A DNA stretch of 64,000 nt from Cellulomonas wangleii (GTDB lineage: Bacteria; Actinomycetota; Actinomycetes; Actinomycetales; Cellulomonadaceae). The notes beneath the pieces were generated by a model. That model did no database searches. It had not been told where the DNA came from and worked only from the letters and a program-made list of their open reading frames with translations. Of this stretch, positions 24,544-33,738 are shown piece after piece. Every line of letters starts with the position of its first letter. Position 1 is the first letter of the stretch. Where the stretch lies: contig NZ_CP074405.1 of NCBI RefSeq assembly GCF_018388445.1, forward strand, positions 3,348,001 through 3,412,000. Direction: 5' to 3'. The position numbers were made by a program, and so were the translations under genes.

Positions 24544-26844
24544 ATGCCACGTCGGACGTCCTCTGCCCTCGCCGTCCTGGCCGTCGCCGCGGCGGTCGCG
24601 ACCGTCGTCACCGCCCCGGCCGCGTCCGCCGCGGTGGCCTGCCGTGTCACGTACACGGTGACCAACCAGTGGCCCGGTGGCTTCGGCGCGGACGTCCGCG
24701 TCGACAACCTCGGTGACGCGCTGTCCGGCTGGACCGTGACCTGGGCCTTCACCGGTGGCCAGACCGTCCAGCAGGCCTGGAACGGCACCGCGTCGCAGTC
24801 CGGCGCCCAGGTCGCCGTGACCAGCGCGTCGTGGAACGGCGGCGTCGCGAGCGGCGGCACGTTCTCGTTCGGGTTCAACGGCAGCTCCGGTGGGAGCAAC
24901 CCCGCGCCGACGTCGTTCGCGCTCAACGGCACGGCCTGCACCGGGTCGGCCGCCCCGACGTCGCCCGCGCCGTCCCCGACGGTGGTGCCGACGGTGGTGC
25001 CGTCGCCCACGCAGGAGCCGACGCGCGACCCCTCGCCCACGCCCTCGCCCACGCCGTCCCCCACGCCGTCGCCCACGGCCGTACCGGTCCCCGTCCCCAC
25101 GACGCCCGTCGCGGGCTCCCGACAGCTCGAGAACCTCGACCGTGGGCTGATCTCCGTGCGGTCCGGCACCGGCAACCTCGTGCAGTGGCGGCTGCTGGGC
25201 TGGGAGGACCGCACGACGGGCTTCCACGTGTACCGCGACGGCACGCGCATCACGTCGTCCCCGGTCACCGGCTCGACCAACCACCTCGACCCCGCGGTGA
25301 CCCCGGGCGCGCGGTACACGGTGCGCGCCGTGGTGGGCGGCGCCGAGCAGCCCGCGTCCGCGCCGTCCCTGACGTTCGACGACGGCTACCTCGACGTGCC
25401 GCTGCAGCGCCCGTCGTCGGACCACGTCATCAACGACGGCTCCGTCGGCGACCTCGACGGCGACGGCGACCTCGACGTCGTCCTCAAGTGGGACCCGTCG
25501 AACGCGAAGGACAACAGCCAGGCCGGGGTCACGGGCAACGTCTACCTCGACGGCGTGACGCTGCAGGGCCAGCGGCTGTGGCGCATCGACCTGGGCCGCA
25601 ACATCCGCGCGGGCGCCCACTACACGCAGTTCCAGGTCTACGACTACGACGGCGACGGGCGCGCCGAGGTCGCGGTGAAGACCGCCGACGGCACGCGCTC
25701 GGGCACCGGCCAGGTCATCGGCAACGCGTCGGCCGACCACCGCAACTCCGAGGGCTACGTGCTCTCGGGTCCGGAGTACTTCACGGTGTTCCGCGGCGAC
25801 ACCGGGGCGATCGGCGCGACGACGGACTACGTCCCGCCGCGCGGCACGGTGTCGAGCTGGGGGGACTCCTACGGCAACCGGGTCGACCGCTTCCTGGCCG
25901 GCACCGCGTACGTGGACGGTCAGCGGCCGTCGATCATCATGGCGCGCGGCTACTACACGCGGACCGTCGTCGCGGCGTGGGACTACCGCGACGGGCGCCT
26001 GACGCGCCGGTGGACGTTCGACTCCACCAGCTCGACGCCGGGCAACGCGGCGTACGCCGGCCAGGGCAACCACTCGCTGTCCGTCGCGGACGTCGACGGC
26101 GACGGGCGCGACGAGATCGTGTACGGCGCGTCGACCATCGACGACGACGGCCGCGGGCTGTGGGTCAACGGCACGGGCCACGGCGACGCCGGGCACGTGG
26201 GCGACCTGGTCCCGTCGCGGCCCGGGCTGGAGTACTTCAAGGTCACCGAGGCGACGAACCAGCCGAACATGTGGGTGGCCGACGCGCGGACGGGCCAGAC
26301 CCTCTGGCGCAGCGGCAGCGGCGCGGACAACGGGCGCGGGGTGGCCGGCGACGTGTGGGCGGGCAGCCCGGGCGCCGAGGCGTGGTCGTCGGCCGAGGCG
26401 GACCTGCGCAACGCCGCCACCGGTGCGTCCGTGGGCCGCAAGCCGTCGTCCGCCAACTTCCTGGCCTGGTGGGACGGCGACCCCGTGCGCGAGCTGCTCG
26501 ACCAGACGCGGATCGACAAGTACGGACCGGGCGGTGACACGCGCCTGCTGACCGGCACCGACGTCCGGTCGAACAACGGCACCAAGGCGACGCCGGTGCT
26601 GTCGGGCGACATCCTCGGCGACTGGCGCGAGGAGGTCGTGTGGGCGCGGTCCGACGAGGGCGGGCTGCGCATCTACGCGACGCCCGCGCTGACGTCCCTG
26701 CGGGTGCCGACCCTGCTCCACGACTCGATGTACCGCGTCGCGCTGGCCTGGCAGAACACCGCCTACAACCAGCCCCCGCACCCGTCGTTCTTCCTCGGCG
26801 ACCCGTTCACGGCGCCCGCCCAGCCGAGGATCTACGTCCGCTGA
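24544..26844 (+). CDS. secreted rhamnogalacturonan lyase (PL11) with N-terminal CBM2
   Basis: A 766-residue secreted enzyme. A signal peptide ends near AASAA (residue ~30). Residues ~31-131 form a CBM2 cellulose-binding module: CRVTYTVTNQWPGGFGADVRV, conserved Trp residues, and a terminal Cys pairing with the first. A PT-rich linker with PSPT repeats runs to about 185. The catalytic part is a PL11 eight-bladed propeller with repeated calcium-binding DxDxDG motifs (GDLDGDGDLDVV, YDYDGDGRAEVA, ADVDGDGRDEIV). It cleaves the rhamnogalacturonan I backbone by beta-elimination. The CBM2 would tether it to cell-wall cellulose. The ATG follows GGAGG. Confidence 0.95.
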   Translation: MPRRTSSALAVLAVAAAVATVVTAPAASAAVACRVTYTVTNQWPGGFGADVRVDNLGDALSGWTVTWAFTGGQTVQQAWNGTASQSGAQVAVTSASWNGGVASGGTFSFGFNGSSGGSNPAPTSFALNGTACTGSAAPTSPAPSPTVVPTVVPSPTQEPTRDPSPTPSPTPSPTPSPTAVPVPVPTTPVAGSRQLENLDRGLISVRSGTGNLVQWRLLGWEDRTTGFHVYRDGTRITSSPVTGSTNHLDPAVTPGARYTVRAVVGGAEQPASAPSLTFDDGYLDVPLQRPSSDHVINDGSVGDLDGDGDLDVVLKWDPSNAKDNSQAGVTGNVYLDGVTLQGQRLWRIDLGRNIRAGAHYTQFQVYDYDGDGRAEVAVKTADGTRSGTGQVIGNASADHRNSEGYVLSGPEYFTVFRGDTGAIGATTDYVPPRGTVSSWGDSYGNRVDRFLAGTAYVDGQRPSIIMARGYYTRTVVAAWDYRDGRLTRRWTFDSTSSTPGNAAYAGQGNHSLSVADVDGDGRDEIVYGASTIDDDGRGLWVNGTGHGDAGHVGDLVPSRPGLEYFKVTEATNQPNMWVADARTGQTLWRSGSGADNGRGVAGDVWAGSPGAEAWSSAEADLRNAATGASVGRKPSSANFLAWWDGDPVRELLDQTRIDKYGPGGDTRLLTGTDVRSNNGTKATPVLSGDILGDWREEVVWARSDEGGLRIYATPALTSLRVPTLLHDSMYRVALAWQNTAYNQPPHPSFFLGDPFTAPAQPRIYVR

Positions 26845-26880
26845 CCCGCTGCGCCGGTCCTGCCGGTGCGAGGCGGGTCA
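26842..26880. terminator. hairpin spanning both stop codons of convergent genes
   Basis: TGACCCGC (26842-26849) pairs with GCGGGTCA (26873-26880), with an inner GCGCCGG/CCGGTGC stem. The left TGA is the lyase stop and the right TCA is the stop of the opposing oxidoreductase gene, so both stop codons are inside the stem. Confidence 0.7.
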
Positions 26881-28035
26881 GCGGGTCCAGGGGGCGCCGA
26901 GGGCGGTGAAGGTGGCGGACTCCCGGCCCACGCGGTCGCACCACGCCACGACGTCGTGCACGACCGGGTGGGCGTCCGGGCCGTCGCCCTGCCACGTGAC
27001 GTGCTCGGCGGCGATCGGCCGGGGGGCGGGGGCGGTGCGGACCGCGTCGAGGACCGCCATGAACGCCCCGGTGTCGGCGACGTCGCAGCTCAGCCGTACC
27101 GAGGGGTCGGCCCGGGCGGCGAGCAGGTTCTCCAGCAGGTCCGTCCGCGTCGCGCTCACGCCGCGCGTCCCACGGTGCGAGGTGATCCGCAGGTCGTCGT
27201 GCTCGTACCGCAGCGTGGCGCTGCCCTCGGTGCCGCGCACCACCACCGTGGCGTCGGCACGCTCGGGCGCGCACAGGGTCAGGCCCGCGGCGACGCGGCG
27301 CCCCCCGGCCAGGGTCACGACGACGGACGACGTGTCGTCCGCCTCGATGGGGTGCGCGCGCCACAGGTCCGTCTCGACGTCGAGCACGTCGGCCGCGCGC
27401 GTGGCACCGGCGACCAGCAGCGCGGACGCGACCGCGTGCGCGAGGGGGTTGGTGACCACGCCGTCGACGACGGGCACCCCGTCGAGCGTGCGCCGGCCCG
27501 CCCAGCGCGAGCGGGCGTAGTAGGCGGACGTCCGCACCCAGGTCCCCACCGCGGCCACGGTGGTGACGTCCCCCAGCTCCCCGCTCGCGACGACCCGCGC
27601 CAGCTCGGCGAGCGCCCCGGACCCGAACGTCTGGAACCCCACCTGGACCCGGCGGCCGGCGGCTGCCGCGGCGGCGACGAGCGCGTCGTGCTCGGCCAGC
27701 GACGCAGCCGTCGGTTTCTCGAGCAGCACGTCGCACCCGGCGAGCAGCGCGGACCGCGCGAGGTCGAGGTGCGTGTGGATCGGGGTGGCCAGCACCACGA
27801 CGTCCGGCGGGGAGTCGGCGAGCAGCGCGCCGAGGTCGGCGTACCAGGGCGTGGCGGCCGGCACGAGCGGCCCCTGCGGACCGTCGGCGGCCAGCGTCGT
27901 GCCCGCGACGGGCCGCGGGTCCACCACCGCGTGCAGCACCGCCCGGCCGCGGGCCGCCAGGGCGCGCACGGTGCGCAGGTGGCTGCTGCCGTGGCCGTGC
28001 ACGCCGACGACGGCGACGCGTGCCGGCGCGCTCAC
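26878..28035 (-). CDS. Gfo/Idh/MocA family oxidoreductase
   Basis: A 385-residue NAD(P)-dependent oxidoreductase. The Rossmann start is ARVAVVGVHGHGSSHL, followed by DVVVLATPIHTHLDLAR and the conserved LLEKPTAASLAEHDAL. The C-terminal half is an alpha/beta sheet domain with TNPLAHAVASAL near the expected catalytic His. The substrate is unknown. Its GTG overlaps the stop of the regulator-fusion gene (GTGA at 28032-28035), so the two proteins are made together. DUF6807 proteins are often encoded beside Gfo/Idh/MocA enzymes, which strengthens the pairing. Confidence 0.88.
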   Translation of the reverse strand: MSAPARVAVVGVHGHGSSHLRTVRALAARGRAVLHAVVDPRPVAGTTLAADGPQGPLVPAATPWYADLGALLADSPPDVVVLATPIHTHLDLARSALLAGCDVLLEKPTAASLAEHDALVAAAAAAGRRVQVGFQTFGSGALAELARVVASGELGDVTTVAAVGTWVRTSAYYARSRWAGRRTLDGVPVVDGVVTNPLAHAVASALLVAGATRAADVLDVETDLWRAHPIEADDTSSVVVTLAGGRRVAAGLTLCAPERADATVVVRGTEGSATLRYEHDDLRITSHRGTRGVSATRTDLLENLLAARADPSVRLSCDVADTGAFMAVLDAVRTAPAPRPIAAEHVTWQGDGPDAHPVVHDVVAWCDRVGRESATFTALGAPWTR

Positions 28036-30050
28036 GCCCAGGCCCGGGCGGCCAGGTCGGCGGCCTCGTCGGCGGACAGGGCCCGGTCCACGAGCACGGC
28101 CGCCAGCCCGGCGTCGAGCGTGCCGCCGTCCGGGACGTCGCAGACCTGGTCCCACGCGAGCGACGGCCCGGCCCCGGGGTACTCGGACACGCGCACGAAC
28201 CACGGGCGCACCTGCGCCGGCGGCTGCACCAGCAGCAGCGTCGTGGTCGCCAGCTCGCGGCGCTGCACGAAGGCCAGCCACGGCGAGCGCGACCCGTGCA
28301 CGGCCGCCTCCCCGACGAGCCCGTCGCCCAGCACGGACGTGGTGTCGGCGGCCGACAGCCGCCAGAACAGCCCGCCGTACCCGGCCTGCGGGCGGCCGTT
28401 GGTGGCGGGGCTCTCGATGCGCAGGGCGCCGTGCTCGGCGTGCAGCACGCTGCGCCAGCGCAGCGCCCACGCCAGGGCGTCGGGCCAGGGCGCGGCGTCG
28501 AGGGTGCGCTCCTCGCGCAGCAGCGGGCGGCCGGACTCGTCCAGCCACGTGAGGTCCTCGTGGAGCGTCGCGCCGGCAGCGCGGCGCGCCGTGGGGACCT
28601 GCCGGCCGTGGTTGGGCAGCAGCGTGGGGCCCTCGTCGCGCAGGAAGGTCCGCCCGCCCCAGTACGACGTCCCGTTGACGACCGGCACGGCGAAGGACAT
28701 GCCGTAGTGGTGCCGGTGGTCGACGGGGCTGACGTCCGTGAGCGACGTGCCCCCCGGCGTGTGCACGGGGTGCAGGTAGGGGCGCGGGGAGTGCACGGGC
28801 GGCACGGCGGCGCCGGTGACGTAGCGCGCCAGCGGCAGCTCCCCGATCCCGGCGGCCTGCGAGGTGCCCAGCAGCTCGGCCGTCGGCACGGCGGCACCGG
28901 GGTGCGGCTCCGCACCGTCGGGCGCGTCGGCGCCGACCGCCGCGAGGCGCCACGCGACGTCGCGCAGCGGGGCGGGGTCGGCGGGCTGCGCGCCGCCGGG
29001 GACGGCGGTGCGGGCGAGCCGTACGGACGGCGGGACCGGCCCGGTGCTCGCCCGCACGGCCAGCCGCGGTCGGATCGGGACAGGATCGGGCACGGGGTCC
29101 TCCCCGGTGAGCAGGGGCCGCAGGTGCTGCCACGCGAGGCGGCCGAGCTCGGCCTGCGGGACGGCGGCGGTGGTGAGCGAGGGGGTCGCGAAGCGCGCGA
29201 GCTCGACGTCGTCGAACCCGACGATCGACAGGTCCCCGGGCACGGCGACGCCGATCTCGTTGAGGCGCGCCAGCAGCCCGAAGGCGACCAGGTCGTTGTA
29301 GGCGACGACGGCGGTGGGGCGGGCCGCGAGCACGTCCTCGGCGACGACGTAGCCGGCCTCGACGGTGGCGCCCGCGGGCATCTCCGAGAGCCGGACGTCC
29401 GCGCGGTGGGCGGCGGCGGCCCGCAGCGCCTCGAGCCGGCGCCGGTGCGACGCGCTCTCCGTGGGACCGGCCAGGTACAGCAGGTGCCGGTGCCCGAGCG
29501 CGAGCAGGTGCTCCACGATCTGGCCGATGCCGTGCGCGTAGTCGATCTCGAGCGTGGGGGTCGTGCCGTCGGGCGCACGGTTGACGACGACCGCGGGCCG
29601 CACCTCGGGCAGCAGTGCGCGCAGCGCACGCTCCGGCATGCGCGGGGACACGAGGACGAGCGCGTCGCACCGCATGCGCGCGTCGAGGACGACGCGCTCC
29701 TCCTCGCCCGCGTGCTCGGCGGTGTCGGCGACCAGGACGCGGTAGCCGGCGTCACCGGCGGCCGTGGCCACGCCGCGCAGCACCTGCTGGAACATCGGGT
29801 TGGCCAGGTCGGGCACGACGACGGCGACGGTCTCGGTGCGGCCGAGCGACAGGCTGCGGGCGACGTTGCTGGGTCGGTAGTGCAGGCGGTCTGCGACCTC
29901 CCGGACACGCGCGACCAGGTCGGCGTCGACGGTGTCGTGGCCGTTCATCACGCGGGACACGGTCGCGCGCGAGACGCCGGCGGCGTCCGCGACCTCGGCG
30001 ATCGTCGCCGTGCCCCGCGGTCGGCGGGTCTGCGGCCGTGGCGTGGTCAA
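28032..30050 (-). CDS. LacI family regulator fused to a DUF6807 (PmoA-like) domain
   Basis: A 672-residue fusion. Residues ~15-60 are a LacI helix-turn-helix (TIAEVADAAGVSRATVSRVMN) with hinge SNVARSLSLGRT. Residues ~72-330 are a type I sugar-binding domain. From ~345 onward the protein is a DUF6807 domain with the motif PYLHPVHTPGGTSLTDVSPV and the His cluster DHRHHYGMSF. LacI regulators normally end at ~340 residues. The chosen start is a TTG at 30050, because AGGAGG lies six bases upstream and the helix-turn-helix follows directly; longer ATG/GTG starts run through the operator region. It likely binds the AACCGGTT palindromes at 30143 and 30188. Confidence 0.85.
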   Translation of the reverse strand: MTTPRPQTRRPRGTATIAEVADAAGVSRATVSRVMNGHDTVDADLVARVREVADRLHYRPSNVARSLSLGRTETVAVVVPDLANPMFQQVLRGVATAAGDAGYRVLVADTAEHAGEEERVVLDARMRCDALVLVSPRMPERALRALLPEVRPAVVVNRAPDGTTPTLEIDYAHGIGQIVEHLLALGHRHLLYLAGPTESASHRRRLEALRAAAAHRADVRLSEMPAGATVEAGYVVAEDVLAARPTAVVAYNDLVAFGLLARLNEIGVAVPGDLSIVGFDDVELARFATPSLTTAAVPQAELGRLAWQHLRPLLTGEDPVPDPVPIRPRLAVRASTGPVPPSVRLARTAVPGGAQPADPAPLRDVAWRLAAVGADAPDGAEPHPGAAVPTAELLGTSQAAGIGELPLARYVTGAAVPPVHSPRPYLHPVHTPGGTSLTDVSPVDHRHHYGMSFAVPVVNGTSYWGGRTFLRDEGPTLLPNHGRQVPTARRAAGATLHEDLTWLDESGRPLLREERTLDAAPWPDALAWALRWRSVLHAEHGALRIESPATNGRPQAGYGGLFWRLSAADTTSVLGDGLVGEAAVHGSRSPWLAFVQRRELATTTLLLVQPPAQVRPWFVRVSEYPGAGPSLAWDQVCDVPDGGTLDAGLAAVLVDRALSADEAADLAARAWA

Positions 30051-30140
30051 CTGCGGCCTCCTGCGGGTCGGGCGGGTCGGCGTGGGCCACGCCGTCGTGG
30101 CACCCGGACCCAGCACTGTGGTCGGGACCATACACCACGA

Positions 30141-30198
30141 GAAACCGGTTCCCAGCGGACATCGTGCGTGGTAGCGTCCCGGCCGGGAACCGGTTTCC
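30141..30198. promoter_or_regulatory. paired AACCGGTT operators between divergent sugar operons
   Basis: Two palindromes share the core AACCGGTT: GAAACCGGTTCCC (30141-30153) and GGGAACCGGTTTCC (30185-30198). Their centres are 45 bp apart, about four helical turns. They lie between the LacI-DUF6807 gene (start 30050, minus) and the ABC importer operon (start 30308, plus), fitting a repressor that bridges or blocks both promoters. Confidence 0.8.
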
Positions 30199-30307
30199 AG
30201 TTCCGGGTGAAGCGCGTCGACGCGGCACCGCGGAGCCGGGCCGCGCACCGCAGCCTCCGCCGCGACGACGCGACGGGGCCGGGCCGAGCACGAAGAGGTG
30301 ATCGACG

Positions 30308-31252
30308 ATGTCCGTGGTCTCCGAGCTGCGCCGCGCGGCGCGCCCCGGACCGCCGGGCCCACCGGGGCGAGCTCCGCTGCGACGGGGCGACGGCCGCGCG
30401 GCCGCCGTCTTCCTGGCCCCGTGGTTCCTCGGCCTGTTCGCCATCACCGTGGGACCGATGGTCGCGTCCGCCTACCTGGCCTTCACGGACTACAGCCTCC
30501 TGACCGACCCCAGCTGGGTCGGCCTGGAGAACTTCGCCCGGATGCTCGACGACACCCGGCTGCACAACGCGCTGCGCGTCACGTTCACCTACGTGCTCAC
30601 GGGTGTGCCGCTGCAGCTCGTCGTGGCACTGGGGCTGGCCATGCTGCTCGACCGCGGCATGCGGGGCCTGCCCTTCTACCGCTCGGTGTTCTACCTGCCC
30701 TCGCTGCTCGGCGGCTCGGTGGCGATCGCGATCCTGTGGCGCCAGATCTTCGGCGTCGACGGCCTGGTCAACTCGTTCCTCGCGTTCTTCGGCGTGCCCG
30801 GCCGGGGCTGGGTGTCGGACCCCGACACCGCGCTGTGGACGCTCGTGATCCTGCACGTGTGGACCTTCGGCGCCCCGATGATCATCTTCCTCGCCGGGCT
30901 GCGGCAGATCCCCGAGATGTACTACGAGGCCGCGTCCATCGACGGCGCCGGACGCGTGCGCCAGTTCGTCCACATCACCCTGCCGCTGCTCACGCCGATC
31001 GTGTTCTTCAACCTCGTCCTGCAGGTGATCGGGGCCTTCCAGTCGTTCACGCAGGCGTTCGTCGTCTCCGGCGGCACCGGCGGCCCGGCCGACTCCACGA
31101 TGTTCTACACCCTCTACCTGTACCAGAAGGGGTTCACGTCGCTGGAGATGGGGTACGCCTCGGCGATGGCGTGGCTGCTGGTGATCATCGTGGCGGTCCT
31201 CACCGCCATCAACTTCCTCGCCTCGAAGTACTGGGTCTTCTACGATGACTGA
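30308..31252 (+). CDS. carbohydrate ABC importer permease (MalF/UgpA type)
   Basis: A 314-residue CUT1-type permease with six membrane helices. The coupling EAA loop is MYYEAASIDGAGRVRQFVHITLPLL. An Arg/Pro-rich cytoplasmic N-terminus of about 30 residues precedes the first helix. The ATG at 30308 follows GAAGAGGTG. It is the first gene of a three-gene importer operon lacking its own ATPase; such CUT1 systems generally borrow a shared MsiK-like ATPase encoded elsewhere, which I infer here. It overlaps the next permease gene by eight bases. Confidence 0.93.
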   Translation: MSVVSELRRAARPGPPGPPGRAPLRRGDGRAAAVFLAPWFLGLFAITVGPMVASAYLAFTDYSLLTDPSWVGLENFARMLDDTRLHNALRVTFTYVLTGVPLQLVVALGLAMLLDRGMRGLPFYRSVFYLPSLLGGSVAIAILWRQIFGVDGLVNSFLAFFGVPGRGWVSDPDTALWTLVILHVWTFGAPMIIFLAGLRQIPEMYYEAASIDGAGRVRQFVHITLPLLTPIVFFNLVLQVIGAFQSFTQAFVVSGGTGGPADSTMFYTLYLYQKGFTSLEMGYASAMAWLLVIIVAVLTAINFLASKYWVFYDD

Positions 31253-32192
31253 GGTCCGCGTGCGCACCGATCCGCACCCCCCTGCCCCCCGCGACGCCGG
31301 CCTGGCCGCGCGCACGTCCGCCCTCGCCGCCGAGAGCACGAGCCGCCACCCGCGCTCCCCGTGGCCCCGGCGCCTGCGCTCCGTCGGCAAGCACGTGGCC
31401 CTCGTGCTGCTCGCCGTGGCCATGATCTACCCGCTGATCTGGTTGCTGGTCAGCTCGATCAAGCCCAGCGAGCTGATCTTCCGCGACGTGTCGATCATCC
31501 CCACGCAGGTCGACCTGACCAACTACACCGAGGGCTGGAACGCGCTGCTCCACCCCTTCGGCCACTACATGCTGAACTCCGCGATCGTCGTCCTGGGGTC
31601 GCTGGTCGGCAACCTGGTGGCGTGCTCGATGGCTGCCTACGCCTTCGCGCGCCTCGAGTTCCGCGGCCGCAGGGTGTGGTTCGCGATCATGCTCATGTCG
31701 ATCATGCTGCCGATCCACGTGGTGATCGTCCCGCAGTACGTGCTGTTCTCCCAGCTGGGGTGGATCAACACGTTCCTGCCGTTGATCGTGCCCAAGCTGC
31801 TGGCCACCGACGCGTTCTTCGTCTTCCTCATGGTGCAGTTCTTCCGGGGCATCCCCCGCGAGCTCGACGAGGCGGCGCGGCTCGACGGGTGCGGCCACGG
31901 CCGCATCTACCTGCGGATCATGATGCCGCTGGCGATGCCTGCCCTGGCGACCACGGCGATCTTCACGTTCATCTGGACGTGGAACGACTTCTTCAGCCAG
32001 CTGATCTTCCTCACCAACCCCGACATGTACACCGCACCGATCGCGCTGCGGACGTTCATCGACGCCACCGGCCAGAGCTCCTGGGGCCCGATGTTCGCCA
32101 TGTCGATCGTCTCGATCCTGCCGATCTTCCTCGTGTTCCTGCTCGGCCAGAAGTACCTCGTCAAGGGCATCGCCACGACCGGCATCAAGTAG
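31245..32192 (+). CDS. carbohydrate ABC importer permease (MalG/UgpE type)
   Basis: A 315-residue CUT1 permease, partner of the preceding one. The EAA loop reads ELDEAARLDGCGHGRIYLRIMMPLA, and six hydrophobic helices are visible. The N-terminus is a ~45-residue charged tail. The ATG at 31245 overlaps the upstream gene by eight bases, so translation is coupled. The binding protein is encoded 66 bases downstream, an order (permeases first, binding protein last) less common than the reverse. Confidence 0.93.
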   Translation: MTEVRVRTDPHPPAPRDAGLAARTSALAAESTSRHPRSPWPRRLRSVGKHVALVLLAVAMIYPLIWLLVSSIKPSELIFRDVSIIPTQVDLTNYTEGWNALLHPFGHYMLNSAIVVLGSLVGNLVACSMAAYAFARLEFRGRRVWFAIMLMSIMLPIHVVIVPQYVLFSQLGWINTFLPLIVPKLLATDAFFVFLMVQFFRGIPRELDEAARLDGCGHGRIYLRIMMPLAMPALATTAIFTFIWTWNDFFSQLIFLTNPDMYTAPIALRTFIDATGQSSWGPMFAMSIVSILPIFLVFLLGQKYLVKGIATTGIK

Positions 32193-32258
32193 CACCCCGG
32201 CCCGGCCGGGGCTGTCGTCGTGACGGACACCGCCGTCCTGCTCACCCCTAGGAGAGAC

Positions 32259-33593
32259 ATGCGCACCCCTCGCACCCGCCGCGGCCTGCGGCCCGCCGGC
32301 CTGACCGCCGGCCTGCTGGCCGCCGCCCTCGCCCTCACCGCCTGCGCCCAGGGCGGCAGCGCCGACACGGGCGGCTCCGCGACGTCCGACGCCGCGGACC
32401 CGGACGAGCCGGTCACCATCCGCTGGTCGTGGTGGGGCTCGGACACCCGCCACACGCTCACGCAGGAGGTCATCGACCTCTTCGAGCAGAAGAACCCCAC
32501 CATCACCGTGGTCCCCGACTACACCGACTGGGGCAGCTACTTCGACAAGCTCTCGGTCTCCGTGGCCGGCGGCGACGCGCCCGACGTCATCACGCAGGAG
32601 GAGCGCTACCTGGCGGACTACGCCGCCAAGGGCGTCCTGGCGGACCTGTCGGCCCTCGACGTCGACACCTCGAAGATCGACGACACGATCCTGCAGTCGG
32701 GCACCATCGACGACGCGGTGTACGGCATCGCCACCGGCGTCAACGTGTACTCGGTGGTCGCGGACCCGCAGGCCTTCGCCGACGCGGGCGTCGAGATGCC
32801 CGACGACACGACCTGGACGTGGGAGGACTACGTCGAGATCGCCAACGAGATCACCGAGAAGTCCGGCGGCGCCGTCTACGGGGCCCAGGACTACGGGTTC
32901 AACGAGCCGGGCTTCTCGATCCTGGCCCGCCAGAACGGCCAGTCCCTGTACGACGAGGACGGCGCGCTGGGCTTCGAGCCCGAGCTGCTGGCGCAGTGGT
33001 GGCAGCACTCGCTCGACATGCAGGCGGCGGGCGGCCAGCCCGAGGCCGCGAAGACCGTCGAGGTCGACGCGGGCGGCCCGGAGCAGTCGCTGGTCGGCAC
33101 CAACACCGGTGCGATGGCGTGGTTCTGGTCCAACCAGCTCACCGCCCTGTCCAACGCGTCCGGCCGTCCGCTGCAGCTGCTGCGCGTGCCCGGCGAGTCG
33201 CAGTTCGACCGCACCGGCATGTACTTCAAGCCCGCGATGTACTACTCGGTGTCGTCGAAGTCCAAGCACCCGGAGGCCGCCGCGAAGCTCGTCGACTTCC
33301 TGCTCAACGACCCCGACGCCGGCGCGATCCTGCTGTCCGACCGCGGCCTGCCCGCCAACACCGACGTGCGCGCGGCGGTGACCGACAAGTTCGCCGAGAC
33401 GGACAAGCAGGCCGCCGAGTTCCTGTCCTCGCTCGAGGACGAGATCGTCGACGGCCCCGTCGTCCCGCCCGCGGGTGCGGGGCAGGTCACGGAGATCACC
33501 AAGCGCCTGAACGCCGAGGTGCTGTTCGGCCGGATGACGCCGCAGCAGGCCGCCGAGCAGTTCGTCCAGGAGGTCGAGGCGGCGATCTCCTGA
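32259..33593 (+). CDS. extracellular sugar-binding lipoprotein (CUT1 type)
   Basis: A 444-residue lipoprotein. The signal peptide ends in the lipobox LALTACAQG, followed by a Ser/Gly/Asp spacer. The mature protein is a family 1 extracellular solute-binding protein (ITVVPDYTDWGSYFDKLSVSVAGGDAPDVITQEE and a WFWSNQLTAL aromatic region). The ATG at 32259 has AGGAGAG upstream; an in-frame ATG at 32220 lacks one and would disrupt the signal peptide. The sugar is unknown; proximity to the PL11 lyase suggests a pectin-derived oligosaccharide, but only by location. A strong terminator follows. Confidence 0.93.
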   Translation: MRTPRTRRGLRPAGLTAGLLAAALALTACAQGGSADTGGSATSDAADPDEPVTIRWSWWGSDTRHTLTQEVIDLFEQKNPTITVVPDYTDWGSYFDKLSVSVAGGDAPDVITQEERYLADYAAKGVLADLSALDVDTSKIDDTILQSGTIDDAVYGIATGVNVYSVVADPQAFADAGVEMPDDTTWTWEDYVEIANEITEKSGGAVYGAQDYGFNEPGFSILARQNGQSLYDEDGALGFEPELLAQWWQHSLDMQAAGGQPEAAKTVEVDAGGPEQSLVGTNTGAMAWFWSNQLTALSNASGRPLQLLRVPGESQFDRTGMYFKPAMYYSVSSKSKHPEAAAKLVDFLLNDPDAGAILLSDRGLPANTDVRAAVTDKFAETDKQAAEFLSSLEDEIVDGPVVPPAGAGQVTEITKRLNAEVLFGRMTPQQAAEQFVQEVEAAIS

Positions 33594-33617
33594 CCCCGCC
33601 GCGCGACCGACGCACCG

Positions 33618-33646
33618 ACGCCCCCGGAGACCGCCTCCGGGGGCGT
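33618..33646 (+). terminator. hairpin terminator after the ABC importer operon
   Basis: A perfect 12-bp stem (ACGCCCCCGGAG at 33618-33629 with 33635-33646) and a 5-base loop lie 25 bases after the binding-protein stop. This closes the operon before the gene at 33739. Confidence 0.88.
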
Positions 33647-33738
33647 CGTCGCGTCCGCGCCGGGCCACCCCGCGCGGGCGCGAGGGCGCGGGTGCGAGGC
33701 GCACGGCAGGTGTGTGAGGGTGGGCGCCGGGAGGCGAC

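Noticed and set aside
30051..30131. ATG at 30131 as start of the LacI-DUF6807 gene
   Set aside because: It would place coding sequence up to the edge of the operator region and lacks a ribosome site; the TTG at 30050 has a perfect AGGAGG.
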